Source: Gonium pectorale
Lineage: Eukaryota; Chlorophyta; Chlorophyceae; Chlamydomonadales; Volvocaceae
Assembly: GCA_001584585.1 (NCBI GenBank)
Contig: LSYV01000003.1
Location: 568,010-632,009, forward strand
Direction: 5' to 3'
DNA: 64,000 bases
The notes beneath the pieces were generated by a model. It was not told the DNA's origin. It saw only the letters and a program-made list of their open reading frames with translations, and did no database searches. Shown one piece after another: positions 27,707 through 42,294 of this stretch. A program made the translations under genes and the position numbers. Numbering within the stretch: the first letter of the stretch is position 1; each line of letters opens with the position of its first letter.

Positions 27707-30310
27707 TTAGGTGGATGCCTTGTCGGCGAAGCTCTCTCCGGCCTCCGGCGCTGTCTCAGCCTTGGCGATGGCTTCGCCCGCCTCCTGGGCCTCGGTGCTG
27801 ACGGGCGGAAAGGCCTCGGTGGAGCTCATGTCGGGCGGCGGCGCGTCAGTGGTCGGCAGCGTGGCGGCGGTGGGACCACGGGACTCGCCGGTGGCGCCTG
27901 CATGCGCGGAACAATGCAGGCGCCATGAGCATGAGCGCGGTTTCACAGTCGAGGGCGTATCGCAGGTGCAGGGCACGGGGGCGCAGCGTATGCTACGGGT
28001 TACAGGTATTCAAAGCAAGGGGCGACGCGTGGGGGCACCACGGGCCCCAGCAGCACACACCATCGCCGAGCGCGAGGGCAGCGCGGCACACGCCTCGTAA
28101 GGGCGCTCGCACACAAGGCGGTCGCACACAAAAAAACTACGGAACATCGCAATGTGGAGGAGTGGAGCATGACCCCCTTTTCACTGCCGCGCTCAGAAGT
28201 CGTCACGGCTTTGGGGCTGCAGGCCTGCGACCCACATCGCCCGTACACCCGACTCCGCGGAGGGCCGCGCGCTGTCTTCGCCCCCGCCAAGCGCCACCCC
28301 GCTCCCCCCTGCCGCCGCCGCCACGCACGCACCCGCCTTCCCGGCCACCACGCCCTCCATTGCCGCCTGGAACTCGGTCTCCTTGCTCCTGTCGTCGCCG
28401 CCGCCGGCGCTCACGTCTGCGGGATGGCGGTCGCCCTGCCCGCCCTCTGTGTGTACGGCATGCCACATGCGGGTGGGCGTGGAGAGCGCGATGGGTAATC
28501 AAGAAGGGGAGCGCGAGGGAATGTCGTGCGTGGCGGGGGGCTGGGAGTGTGCGGAGCGCGGCATGGAAACGAAACGACGCATATGCAAGCGTAAGCGCGA
28601 AAGGGAAGGCGTCGTTGAAGGATCCAGCTCCAGAGGTAGTCGAAGGGGTGATGTCCCTGCATGATAGTTCGGCGGCGACCACCACCGTAGCCCCAATGCC
28701 GCCCAGGAGCGCGATGTGGGGGATGGCAGATATGGGAGCGCTTGTTCTCTTCGGCCGGTGCAGTGTACGGCAAGGTGCAAGGGGCTTGTGGGGTCCCACA
28801 CACGTCGGGCGTCAGAACAGCCGGGAGATCTGGCCACAAGCTGCCGGCGGCTGCAGCCGAGTCTCGACTCCCCCCGGCCCTCAAGGCACCACACTTCGCA
28901 GCTCGGCCCTCGTTTGTCACACCAACCTCAACCACAGCCCCCATCCGCTGACTGCGGCTGGCACGCAGCTGGCTGTGCCGGTGGGTGCTGGATTGACTAC
29001 ACGCCCACCCAGCGCATGAGCGCCCATACTTCCATCTGTATAGGCAAGGTCCCTTGCCGAGTTTCCCTCAAACCGCCGCCGGTGCCCGCACCCCTCGCCT
29101 GCAACCGCGATCACGCGCATACGTCCCATGCGCTTTTCCACGCCCCGTTACTTGCGTCCTGTGGCACGCGCTCCTTGGGCCCGCAACCCTGGGCCCGCAG
29201 TCGGTGGCTCGCACCCCAACCGCAACCCACCCTGCCCGAACCCCGTGGTCCCTCGGCTCACCCTGCGGCCCGGTCACGTTGTCAAGGGCACCCTCCTTGG
29301 CGCCACGCGTCTCGGATGGCGGCGCCTCCGCCTCTGCAGCCGCCGTTGCGCCGCCCTCGCTGGCCTTGTCGACGGCAGCCTCGGTGGCGACGGGCTGTGT
29401 GCCGCCAATGGTGGTGCCACCGGCGGTTGCGGCGGCGGTACTGTGAGGGTAGGGCGCGACGGCGGAGGGGTCCGCCGGCTCCGTAGCAGGGCCACTGTTT
29501 CCGGCCTCGGCGGCATCGGTGCTGGTGCCGGCGGCGGTGGGGTCCTCCAGGCCAACCGTCTCGCTCTGGGGCCTCTTAGCGGTGATGGTGGTGGTGACGT
29601 CGGTGGGTAATGGCGCGCTGCCCCCGGGGGCCGACGGTTCCTTGGCCTCGGTCTCTGTCGGCACCTGCGAGGGCATGTGGTGCGGCGGCGGAGGGCAGGC
29701 GCAGGCACTCGGATCGATCGGTAGCTGAGCCGCACAAGACTGGACCGGTATTGCGGAATGTGCGCTTTGGAATCGTAAGATATCATGCATTCTTGTCGCC
29801 ATGATACCCAGCTAGCTGGTTGTCGTGTCGTCCGAACGCAGCGCATGTAACGACCTGACATGTGACCCGCGGGTCACAACGCAACCGGTTCGGGCTGCCG
29901 CCGCTGGCTGCAACCCCCGATTCTGGCGCGGAGTACTTGGTGGCAAACCTGGTGAGTCAACTGTGAAACCAAAGCTCGGCTAGTGGTTAATGAGCAGCAT
30001 TACGCGCCGCAGATCATTTGCGCGGGCCCGGCCCGGTCGGACATACCGTCGCCTGCTCAGCCTCGGCCGCTGCGCCCTGCTGCGGCTGGTCCCCAGAAGT
30101 TGCCTTGGCGCCCGATGCGATGATCTCCGGCAGCTGGTCAGCTGCGTTGCCGGTGTCGGCGGTGTCGTTGTCCGCTGCGTCCGAGGCCCGCTTCATCTCG
30201 CCCGTGTGCAGGCGCTTCAGGCCAGACGCGGTGCGCTGCAGCGCCTGGGTCGAGGGCTGGTCCCGATCGGTCATGACGACATCGCCGACAGTCTCATCGC
30301 CCGAAGCCAT
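27707..30310 (-). CDS. Four-exon gene for a 341-aa acidic Ala/Thr/Glu-rich protein, function unknown
   Basis: Exons on the minus strand: 30310-30047, 29664-29262, 28416-28249, 27897-27707, total 1,026 bases, all phases closing. The first donor reads GTATGT and the second GTGAGC. The start is MASGDETVGDVVMTDRDQ; the first exon continues with TASGLKRLHTGEMKRASD and then acidic, Ala-rich sequence. Exon 2 is low-complexity (Ala, Thr, Glu, Pro). Exon 3 has a more ordered stretch, DRSKETEFQAAMEGVVAGKA. The end is EAGESFADKAST. No membrane segment, signal peptide or known domain is visible. It resembles intrinsically disordered acidic proteins; a stress-related or nuclear role would be guesswork. 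The intron between exons 2 and 3 carries a block resembling the first bases of the window. Confidence concerns gene existence, not function. Confidence 0.6.
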
Positions 30311-31213
30311 TCTGCTTAACTACTGCGGCAGCAGTCCCAACGAGAATGATTATGGAATTCAACAAAAATGACAATGGGCGGAAATGGCTTTACAAGACTG
30401 CACCCACCTGAGCGCCAACCCGACCTGCCGCGTTTACGGCAAGGCGACGACCCCCTACGTAGTTTGGGACAGCGCGCAAGACGGTCCAATTGCATAAGAA
30501 GCCTGCGCATTATTCAGGATTGTGTGCGCAGCGCACTGCCCGCTGCAGTCAGCTATCCCCTGTCGCTGTTGATGCCAATGCAGGTCATCCCTCGGTTCAG
30601 TTGTTGGCTTATCTGGAGGCGCAATTTCTGGGTTTGATTGACTGCTGCCTGGGTTTGTGATGAAAACATCTCGTGTTGTTCTCGTCTCTCGACTCGCTGG
30701 CGCTTACTGTCTCCGTCTGTCAGCCTCGGCGTGGGTTCTGCACCACCTACCCCACGCGCTGGGCGCTGCGGACCAGATTTTCTTCGACTGTTGCCCTCCC
30801 GCGTCCCAGCCAATCCCCCCTGGCGCCAGGCACAGGCTCAGATTTGCAGAGGCAAGTACGGACGACTGTCCCCACGACCCCTATTCCTGATGAGATGGAA
30901 CACTTGTCAGTCCGCCGGAGAGACGGACACGGGATGCGCACACCGTCGTGCCATGCAGCCATGACTCCGCGCGGTGGCCTGCACATTACGTGAATATCGA
31001 ATGTCCGGGTCTGAAGTCTCACAAGCGCAAGCGGCCATGGCCGTGGTGCCGTGTGCACTGGCCGCACACATGCTAGCGCACTCATGTACCCAAGGGGCAA
31101 GTGTGGGACAGCGAGCTGCGGCATAGGGATACAAAATCTTGGCATCTATGGTGCGCACCCGTCTTAAAGCTCTGAAGGCTCTATGACGTCGGGCAACAAA
31201 TCGAAATCTTCTA

Positions 31214-31272
31214 AGAAAGAGGGAGCCCACCTGTACGGCCATACACACCCGAAGGCGCAACGTTTCCGGTAG
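31214..31272 (+). repeat. Dispersed repeat family, copy B
   Basis: AGAAAGAGGGAGCC, then CTGTACGGCCATACACACCC, then an ACGTTTCC-like tail. Matches copies A and E in order, with a shortened A/C-rich front as in copy C. Confidence 0.75.
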
Positions 31273-31552
31273 GGTGGGCGGGTACAGAGCAAGACATGCG
31301 ACGTTCGTCCCGCCCCGCAACACACTGGCGGTGGTGAAGGCAAGCGCACGGGCTTTCCCAAATTCGTCTAAAGTCGAAGCAGAGGAGGACTTCCCGAGCC
31401 GCGCCGAATCTCGGGTCGACCTGCTGGGCAAAGCTGAGGCGCCAAGCCCCTAGTCCCTGGCCGATACTACCTACAAAAAAGGGGCACTGCAGGAACCTCG
31501 GTCGTGCGGCACCGGACCATGCCGTACCAGCGGACATGCCGTATCAACGACG

Positions 31553-31588
31553 TACCGATACAGGCTGGAGGCTCCCCACAGAGGGGTT
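31553..31588 (+). repeat. Second shared element, copy 1
   Basis: GATACAG, a few variable bases, then GGCTCCCCACAGAG(G)GGTTGCA. The same arrangement recurs at 56907-56942 with GTGG for GGGG. Confidence 0.55.
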
Positions 31589-32307
31589 GCAGCCCACTCG
31601 AGCCGATCGGCTCCCGACCCGCCATTGCAGAGAGAGTGAAACACCCTTTCCTGGTTAGCCTCAGGGGCGTGCCTCACGGCCCCACACGCACCAGTGACCG
31701 GCACACCCGTACCCAGTACCCACATCTGGCGTCCAAGCCCAGACCGCAAAGGGGCCGCAAGCACAAACGTATTGTGCACAAAGGCATTTACCCCAAACCG
31801 CCGTCCCCAACAGTCCGGTCTCCTCATGTGTTCCTAACACTCCCCTCTTGTGTTCCTATTAGGGCTATCACGCGGCCTTAAAGTCGAGACATGCCACTGC
31901 ACGGGTACGGACAAACAAATAGCGGAGAGGACTGATGATGATGAATAACGAAAAGCCGCGCGCAACGAGCGCATGCCTTTGCTGTACTGCTGCTACGCAG
32001 ATCCCGGTAAGGGCGCCTGCACGTCTCATCCCGTTACGATGCCACGCAGACCGCAGAGGCACCCAAAGCAGCACCGCCCCAAAAAATAGAGTCCTCACTA
32101 ACAACGACCTACCGTGCGCGCGTCAATGTAGGTTCGTCCCCGCTTCTCAGGTCACAAAGGCATGCACGGCTCCAACGGTACGTGCAAAGCGTACTTCTGT
32201 ACGGCAATTATCACGACGAAGATCCCGACAACTCTGAAGTCCAGATGAGGCATCTGGAAGATTTAATTGATCAAAACCCTGCGCGGGTGGGAAAGAGCAG
32301 GTAGGCC

Positions 32308-32379
32308 GTCAGGTGAGGCGGCAGGTGAGGCGGCAGGTGGAGTGGCAGGTGGGGTGGGAGGTGGGGTGGGAGGCGCGGG
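32308..32379. repeat. 12-bp minisatellite, six units
   Basis: Units of the form GGCAGGTGAGGC drift to GGGAGGTGGGGT across six contiguous copies. Non-coding. Confidence 0.9.
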
Positions 32380-32561
32380 ACCCCGTGAGTTGAAGGACAG
32401 TCAGGGCCAGTTCAACATGGCTGAACGAGATAAGCATTCTTAGGGCCCGGAATCGGCCTCCCCTCTGCTGCGCTCTCTGCTCACGCACGCACAGCAGAGG
32501 GACCGCGGGTTTAAAGTGACCCACGGGTCGGCATGTCAACGAGTGCGCCTACCGTCGTGAA

Positions 32562-32620
32562 AAAAAGGAAACCTACACAGAAAGAGGGAGCCGGCCTCTA
32601 CGGCCATACACGCCCGAGGG
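32562..32620 (+). repeat. Dispersed repeat family, copy C
   Basis: AGAAAGAGGGAGCCGGCCT, CTACGGCCATACACGCCCGAG. Closest to copy B in its front part. Confidence 0.75.
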
Positions 32621-33289
32621 TGACCCATGTCGCCCGTCCACCCGCAGCATGCCCACAATAGTGGCTGTTGGAAGCAAATAAGCCCACTCCCACCCGTCCT
32701 CACCCGCTACGCGATAACGAGTGCCTTGCAGAGCACGGGCCCGTGCCTCACGCCGATACGTCGCCAAAGCCCGCCGGCTGCTCGCGAGGGGCGGCTGCGG
32801 CGCATGGCTGCTGCCGGCTGCTCCGGCCGCTAGGGGCGGCGGCCGGGGCGGTGCCGGCTGCAGAAGAAGGCGCGGTGTTGTTTGTCAGGAGTGCGGAGAG
32901 TAGCCAGGGGTTGAAGGCGGGCTGGGGGCGGCCGCACTCGGCCAGGCTGGCGGCCTGAAGCGCCATGTTGCACGCAGGAGTCCACATGGCTTGGGCTGAG
33001 TGCTTGACAACCTGAAGTGCAACTTCGTCTAATGATCAGTATTGACGACACGCCTGTTTGCTGTTTTGTATTCTTGCCTCACGTTCCGCCGCGGCCATGA
33101 CGCAATCTGCTCGGGCCCCTCCTCGTACGGAGCATCATGCATCGAGCCAACGCCCTTCTGAATCGCGCACCTAGACACCTCCGGATTCCCAAGATCCCAA
33201 CGCTTCGCTCCCAACTTCATCATACGGACCTCGCACCCATCAGGGACAAGTTCCCTCTCCCTCTTCCCCTCTCTCGCTCTCCTGCCGAC

Positions 33290-36200
33290 ATGGCCGCCGC
33301 GACGGCTGAGCCCGCGGCGCCGCAGGACGTGGTGACGGCGGTGGCGCACAAGGCCAGCGCGACCGCCACCTCGTGGGCCTCCAAGGCGGTGCAGCTGCCG
33401 ACCCGGGTGGTGCGCGCCCTGCTGTCCCCCTCCAGCGGCGAGGGGCTGCTCGGCCTGCTGCCCGAGTTCATTCGCAGCTGGCTGCCCGGATGGGACACGG
33501 AACGGGACATGCCGGACATGTATGGCAAGGCAAGAGGGGCACGCACGCCGGTGGCGACCGGCAGGACGTTGGCGACCTGGGGAGGCGTCCCGGAGTGGGG
33601 GCCGGGCGCGCGGGCTTGCCGCACTCCGTGTACCAGAGCGCTTGGGCCTTGGGGGCCGTCCGCGGGTCCTCCCCGCCCCTGCCTCTCTCGTGTGCTTCCC
33701 TCTCTCTCCTCCCTACCCCCTCCGACGCCCTTCCTACCGCCACACGCCTTTTGCTCACCTAGTCCGCTGCGGGTTGTGCCCTCCCTTACCCTCCCTTGCT
33801 GACCGCGCCCCCCTCGCCCCCCCCTCCCCCTCCTCCCCCCACCTTGACAGTGGGACGTTGGGCCGGAGGGAGGTTATTACGTTATTACTTCTACTACGTC
33901 GGGTTTGGGTTACGGGGTCGACGTAGTCGTAGTTACGTAGACCGGTCCGTCCTTCGGTTGGTAGGGAACGGNNNNNNNNNNNNNNNNNNNNGGCGGCGGG
34001 GGGCGGCGCGCGACGGACGCGGGTGAGGGGACAAGTGGAGACAGTGGGAGACAGGTGACGCAGGGGCGGGGTGGATCGCAGGCGGGCCGGAGCCGATCGC
34101 GAGGCCCAGGGGCGCGGAGCAAGCGAGGGCGGAGGTGGGTGGGTACCGCGGCCGAGCGGGGATAGTGCTGCACGGGCTGCGGCGGGGCTTCGTTGAGGCG
34201 GCAGGCTTGAGCTCTGGGCCGCGGCCCGCATGCGCGCCCCACCCCCACCCCCACCCCCACCCCCACCCCCACCCCCACTGAGACTCGTTGCCCGCCGACA
34301 TGTCCACGCCTGCCTCTACTCCCGGCCCCACCTCAACTGCCGCCCTCGTCCCCCCCCACCCTATCCGCAGGGCCGCGGAGCAGATAAAGGAGGAGTTCCC
34401 GTGGGCCAAGCTGACGCTGCTGCAGGCAGACATGTCCTCCCTCAAGTGAGACCTTCGGGAGCGGGGACGGGATTGAGGAACGGGGGCAGGGGGCCAGGGC
34501 AGGGGCGCTGCTGGCGCCGCTGCAGGCCGCCACCGCAGCAGCAGCCCCTTCAAAGCGGGATCGCTCGTACCCGATCGAGCCAGTGACACATACGCTTCGG
34601 GCCCGCCACGCAACACTCTTTGCTGCTACAAGTCGCCTCAGGGTTTTGTCCTGCAGGACCGCGCCTCGCCAGCCGAGCTCGATGCCACGCATTACGGCAA
34701 CCCGCCGCGCCCTGCCCTATCGTCTCAACTGACCCAACCGTCTCGATATGGGCTGCTCGTTACTCCAGGCGGGCTAACATCGGCCCCACCTACCCCTACC
34801 CGCCCACCCGGCAGGTCGGTCCGGCAGTTGGCTGACGTGTTCATGTCGGCGGGCACGTCGCTGCACGTGCTGGTCAACAATGCGGGCGTGCTGGCGCCGG
34901 GGCCCTTCGCGCTGACGGAGGAGGGGTTCGAGCAGTGAGTAACGGGGCCCTGGGCGGAGGCGGTGGACGTGGGGTTGGCGCTACCGCATGGCGGGCCGCG
35001 GGGTCCGGGAATATGGCTCGGCATGGCGCAAAAGAGCTGTGGAGGAGCGCACCCGAGATGAGGGGCGGGGCGGGGCAGGTGGCGAGGTGAGTAGCCCGAC
35101 GCGGCCGGCCGCCTGGGCATGGCTGTACGTTGGAAACCCGGGCATGTCGGTGGGATGCGTGCGCATCAGAGTCGCTGGGTACTCCTCTTTACCACCCCAC
35201 ACCTGCCCTCCCGCCATTTTCCCATGTTCGCTCCGGGTCGCCCTGCCCTCCCTCCACCTACCAACCTCACCCTTTCATCTCCCCTCGCCCCTGCCCTGCA
35301 GGACGCTGGCCACCAACTTCTTCGGACCGCTGTACCTGACGCTGCTGCTGGCGCCCCGCCTGCGCGCCTCGGCGCCCGCGCGGGTGGTCAACGTGGCGTC
35401 GTTCGGCGAGATGTTCGGCAAGGTGCACTGGGACGACCTCAGGTGGGCGCACGGGCGCACGGGCAGGAGCAGGGGCAGGAGCAGCAGCAGGGCCGGGATA
35501 CCAGTGTGTTGTGTTGGGGGGAGGGTTCAGGGACCGCGGGTGGCGAAGGACTCGCTGAGCGGGCGGGCCGACCTGTGGGCCCGTCAGTCAGGCTGCTGTG
35601 AAAAGTAAAACAGTGAAAACGATGCAAGGGTGGGGCCCATGAAAGCTGCGGAGACTGAACGATTGAGCCATGTGGCTTCCTCGCCTCCTGGCTCAATGAG
35701 CTGCAAGCACAGGGGAAGCAAGGCCGTCGAGGCCCAGTGGCGCCGCCATGGGAGTGCCGTTGCCCAGCCCTCCTCCCAGTCTAAGCAACCGCCTCCCGCC
35801 TCCTGGCCCGGCCGGTCCCACGCCCCCCAGGGGCGCCAAACTGGAGAGCAGCGGTCTGAGGGCCTACGCCGCCTCCAAGCTCTACCTCATCATGGCCTCG
35901 CGGGAGCTCAACCGCCGACTGCGTGGCACCGGTGTGGACGTCTTCCCCGTGCACCCGGGTGCGGGGAGGGAGGGGAGGGAGGGGAGGGGAGGGGAGGGCC
36001 GGGAGGGATAGGCGCAGGAGATACCGGAGAAAACATGTTGCCTTTCCCATAAGGGTGGGGTGGGCAGGGGCGCGTGGGGCCCGCTTAGCCAGGCCCAAGA
36101 AACGCAGCGGCCATCCGTCCACTGTGGGGGTGCGGGGTGCGCTGCGGCACTCCCTGTACATCCACGCCCCCGCCCTCGTGTCATGCTGACCTGCCACCCC

Positions 36201-37067
36201 CGTCCGGCCTCCGGCCCTCACCCACCCAAGGATTCCCCTCCACGGGCAGCCCATGCTACGTCTATAGAGCTCACGTACCTCCCTTCGACGCCTTCGGTAG
36301 CTCTTCACCTCCCTCGCGGCCCCCTCCCGCCCCCTTCCTCCCCTCCCACACCCCCGCCCCCTCCAGGCATCGTGTCCAGCCCCGGCGAGTCAAAGTCCGA
36401 CAAGCGCTATCTTGTGTCCGTCACCGCCTTCCTCAACGCCCGCCTGCACGGCCAGAGCGAGCTGCGCGGGGCGCTGGCGCCGCTCTTCGCCGCCACGGAG
36501 CCCGGCCTGCAGGGTGGGTGGGTGCCGAGAGGCCGGGTGCGGGGGTGGGTGGACACTGGACGGGTGATGGGTGGGTGGGTGATGGGCTGCCTGGGTGGAT
36601 GGGTGGGTGGGGGAGGCTGATCGGCAGCCCCAGCTGGCGTCCACCCTTGCGCCCCACTGCAGCACCCCCCCACCCACCTCCTCCGGCCCACCCCACCCCC
36701 CACCCCACCTCGCACTGCGCCTCCCCTGACCCCTCCTCCGCCTCCCGGCCCTCCAGGCCGCGGCGGCGCCTACATCGGCCCCAACCAGATGGGCGTGCAG
36801 CTGTTCGGTTGGGGCGGATTCAACACCGGGTACGGTGCGCCGCCAGCCCGCACGTACGATACGCCTCGCTACCGCTGCCCGCCTTCCCGGCTCCTGACTG
36901 TCGCCCTGGAAGACCAGGCCTCGACCGTTGGGCGCTAGATGCAGCGTCGTGCGCCGCCTCGCTCCCCCAGCCTCGTCCCTGCCCCTTCCCCTAACCCCGC
37001 ATCACAGGCTGCGGGTCTGGGCCACGTGCCCACAGCCCACTTCTTCAGCGAGCCGCGCCCTCAGGTG
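33290..37067 (+). CDS. Short-chain dehydrogenase/reductase, interrupted by an assembly gap
   Basis: NAD(P)-dependent oxidoreductase of the classical SDR fold, resembling retinol-dehydrogenase/WWOX-like members; substrate unknown. Exons: 33290-33529, [missing exon(s)], 34371-34445, 34815-34934, 35302-35442, 35831-35958, 36367-36513, 36757-36829 or 36834, then an unresolved end (perhaps 37011-37067 plus a last exon near 37459). Visible motifs: LVNNAGV (NNAG), TNFFGPLYLTLLL, RVVNVASFGE (catalytic Ser), YAASK (catalytic Tyr and Lys), VFPVHPG and AYIGPNQMGVQLFGWGGFNTG. The TGxxxGIG cofactor loop is not found; it should lie between 33529 and 34371, where the N gap is. The chosen start, GCCGACATGGCC, has a strong context; an in-frame ATG at 33137 would add 51 Arg-rich residues, possibly a targeting peptide. 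Intron 1 begins GC, not GT. Confidence 0.85.
33530..33531 (+). other. GC donor of SDR intron 1
   Basis: The exon ends MPDMYGK with AAG followed by GCAAGA, the known consensus of GC-AG introns. No nearby GT gives an equally good in-frame end. Confidence 0.55.
33972..33991. other. Assembly gap (20 N) inside the SDR gene
   Basis: Exactly 20 N, so probably a placeholder of unknown true length. The 130 bases before it are unusually rich in TTAC/TACG words, unlike the surrounding introns, which suggests low-quality read ends. Confidence 0.95.
34237..34278. repeat. CCCCCA hexamer microsatellite
   Basis: About seven tandem units within an SDR intron, next to the gap. The reverse strand is a run of G5 tracts that could form G-quadruplexes. 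Confidence 0.9.
35955..36010. repeat. G-rich GGGA/GGGGA tract at an SDR intron start
   Basis: Starts at the donor after VFPVHPG and runs as GGGAGGGAGGGGA units. A G-quadruplex is plausible. Confidence 0.7.
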
Positions 37068-38445
37068 GGCGGACAGCAGACGCGCTGAGTGCGCCCCTCC
37101 CCCTGGAGCTGTCGGTGCGAGCCCTCGCCGTCCACACTTGCTGGGAGCCCGGGCGCGCTGCACGGACACGGCGAGTGGCGGCGACGACCCCGGGCACCAT
37201 ACCATGGGAATGGCGGCTACAATCCAGATGCGCCAGCGGGAGGTTGCGGGCGCGGGCGCTATAACGCCATGGCACATGGGCGACCGGACTGCTTGGGGTA
37301 GATGGGGCCGTTGCGCTGCGGAGCTTGCAGACGTGTCGGGGCCCTGAAAGGCATTGCGGCTGGTAGGGCTCGGGGACCGGCGCCCCTTGCTCCGTGCTCG
37401 GCGGGGCGTGCGTCCACCGCGAGGGCGGCGCCCTGCACCATGGCGACTATCGGCCGCAGGATCTGCAGGAGCTGGTTGCGGGCAGGGCCGGCAGCTGGGT
37501 GGGCAGGGCCCCACTCCCGTACGACAGTGCATGCAGTCGCTCGGGCGGTTGCCGTATCGATACCGCAGCTGTTTTAAGGCTCAATAGGGGCAGTCGGTTG
37601 CTGGTTGCTCGGTTGGTGAGGGAATCTTGATTGCCAGGCGGGTACGCAAGCCGGTCGGGAGGCGTGGCGCGGCGGCGTGTTGGCAGAGCGGCGTGGCGCG
37701 CGGACCCTTGTGTGTGGCAGCGCTTGTGGCAGCGCTTGTGGCCGCACGCTGCGGCGGATCGACGCGCTGCTTGTTGTCGTTGTTGCTAGTTGGTTGATTT
37801 GGGTTAGCGGGTGTGTATGTCCGTAGAGGCTGCCTTCCCCGTTTCTGGTTCTCTTTTTCTCGTTGGTTAGCGTTGCCGCGCCAGGCGCGTCACCTCCGTT
37901 GCAGGTTGTAGGTGGAGGCGCAAACATGTCCCGCATAGGCGAGCGGGTGGGCGCGTGGTCTTGATACAGAACCACGCGGTGATGGTGTGCGTGGTCATGG
38001 GGTGGTGGGGAGGACTGCACTGCGCGGGGGATTCCAGGCACGGGGGGGATGTGTCAGTATCAACACAGACACAACCTGGAAACCAGCGGAGCCAGAAGTG
38101 ACGGGGCATGCACAGTGCCCAACGGCCGTCTCAGGGGACATGTGGAGTGTTGAGTGCCTGCGGGCATTGGCTGGTCATCAGGAACGCCACATTGGTATTT
38201 TCTGTTCAAACAGTGCGAGGGAAGATGCTCGGCATAAGAGCTCGGCTCGGCCACACTGCCGTAGGAAAAAAAACTGCTTTTGCTCGCCACACCCATCCAT
38301 CACTGTCTATTCTGGGCTTTATCGTCGAGCACAATACAATAGCAAATCCATAGACCTCTCGGGAGTTCCTTTCCCGTTTACCCAGCCCATGCTCCTAGTC
38401 CCGTCCCTGGTTATCGTGCCTGTGCCGCTGCCGTTGGCTGTCACC
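37068..38445. other. Region between the SDR and the LAMMER kinase
   Basis: May hold a last SDR exon: after a frame ending SEPRPQ at 37067, an acceptor at about 37458 opens DLQELVAGRAG in matching phase, with a stop at 37630. This is not supported by family similarity that I can see. A GTGGCAGCGCTT tandem pair lies at about 37714-37740 and dispersed-repeat copy D at 37801-37862. Confidence 0.4.
37801..37862 (-). repeat. Dispersed repeat family, copy D (inverted)
   Basis: Read on the minus strand it matches copy E almost base for base over about 50 bases, from the A-rich start through GAACCAGAAACGGGGAAGGC to CATACACACCCG, then diverges. Confidence 0.85.

Positions 38446-42294
<3,849 letters not shown>

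Larger units (their letters stand above)
30311..33289. other. Divergent intergenic region with repeats
   Basis: Nearly 3 kb between the minus-strand acidic gene and the SDR gene. Two dispersed-repeat copies (31214-31272 and 32562-32620), a second shared element at about 31553-31588 and a 12-bp minisatellite at 32308-32379 lie here. No protein-coding gene recognised. A CT-rich run at about 33250-33283 precedes the SDR start. Confidence 0.55.

Noticed and set aside
27925..29019. 364-codon plus-strand frame
   Set aside because: Arg/Pro-rich shadow of the minus-strand acidic gene, whose four exons close in phase.
32308..32379. CRISPR-like or satellite array
   Set aside because: The 12-bp units are directly adjacent with no spacers; an ordinary minisatellite in eukaryotic DNA.
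36900..37346. Long C-terminal SDR extension in the frame GLRVWATCPQ
   Set aside because: Arg/Ala-rich and unlike SDR C-termini; the frame AAGLGHVPTAHFFSEPRPQ after the same acceptor looks more natural, though its phase match to the previous exon is not settled.
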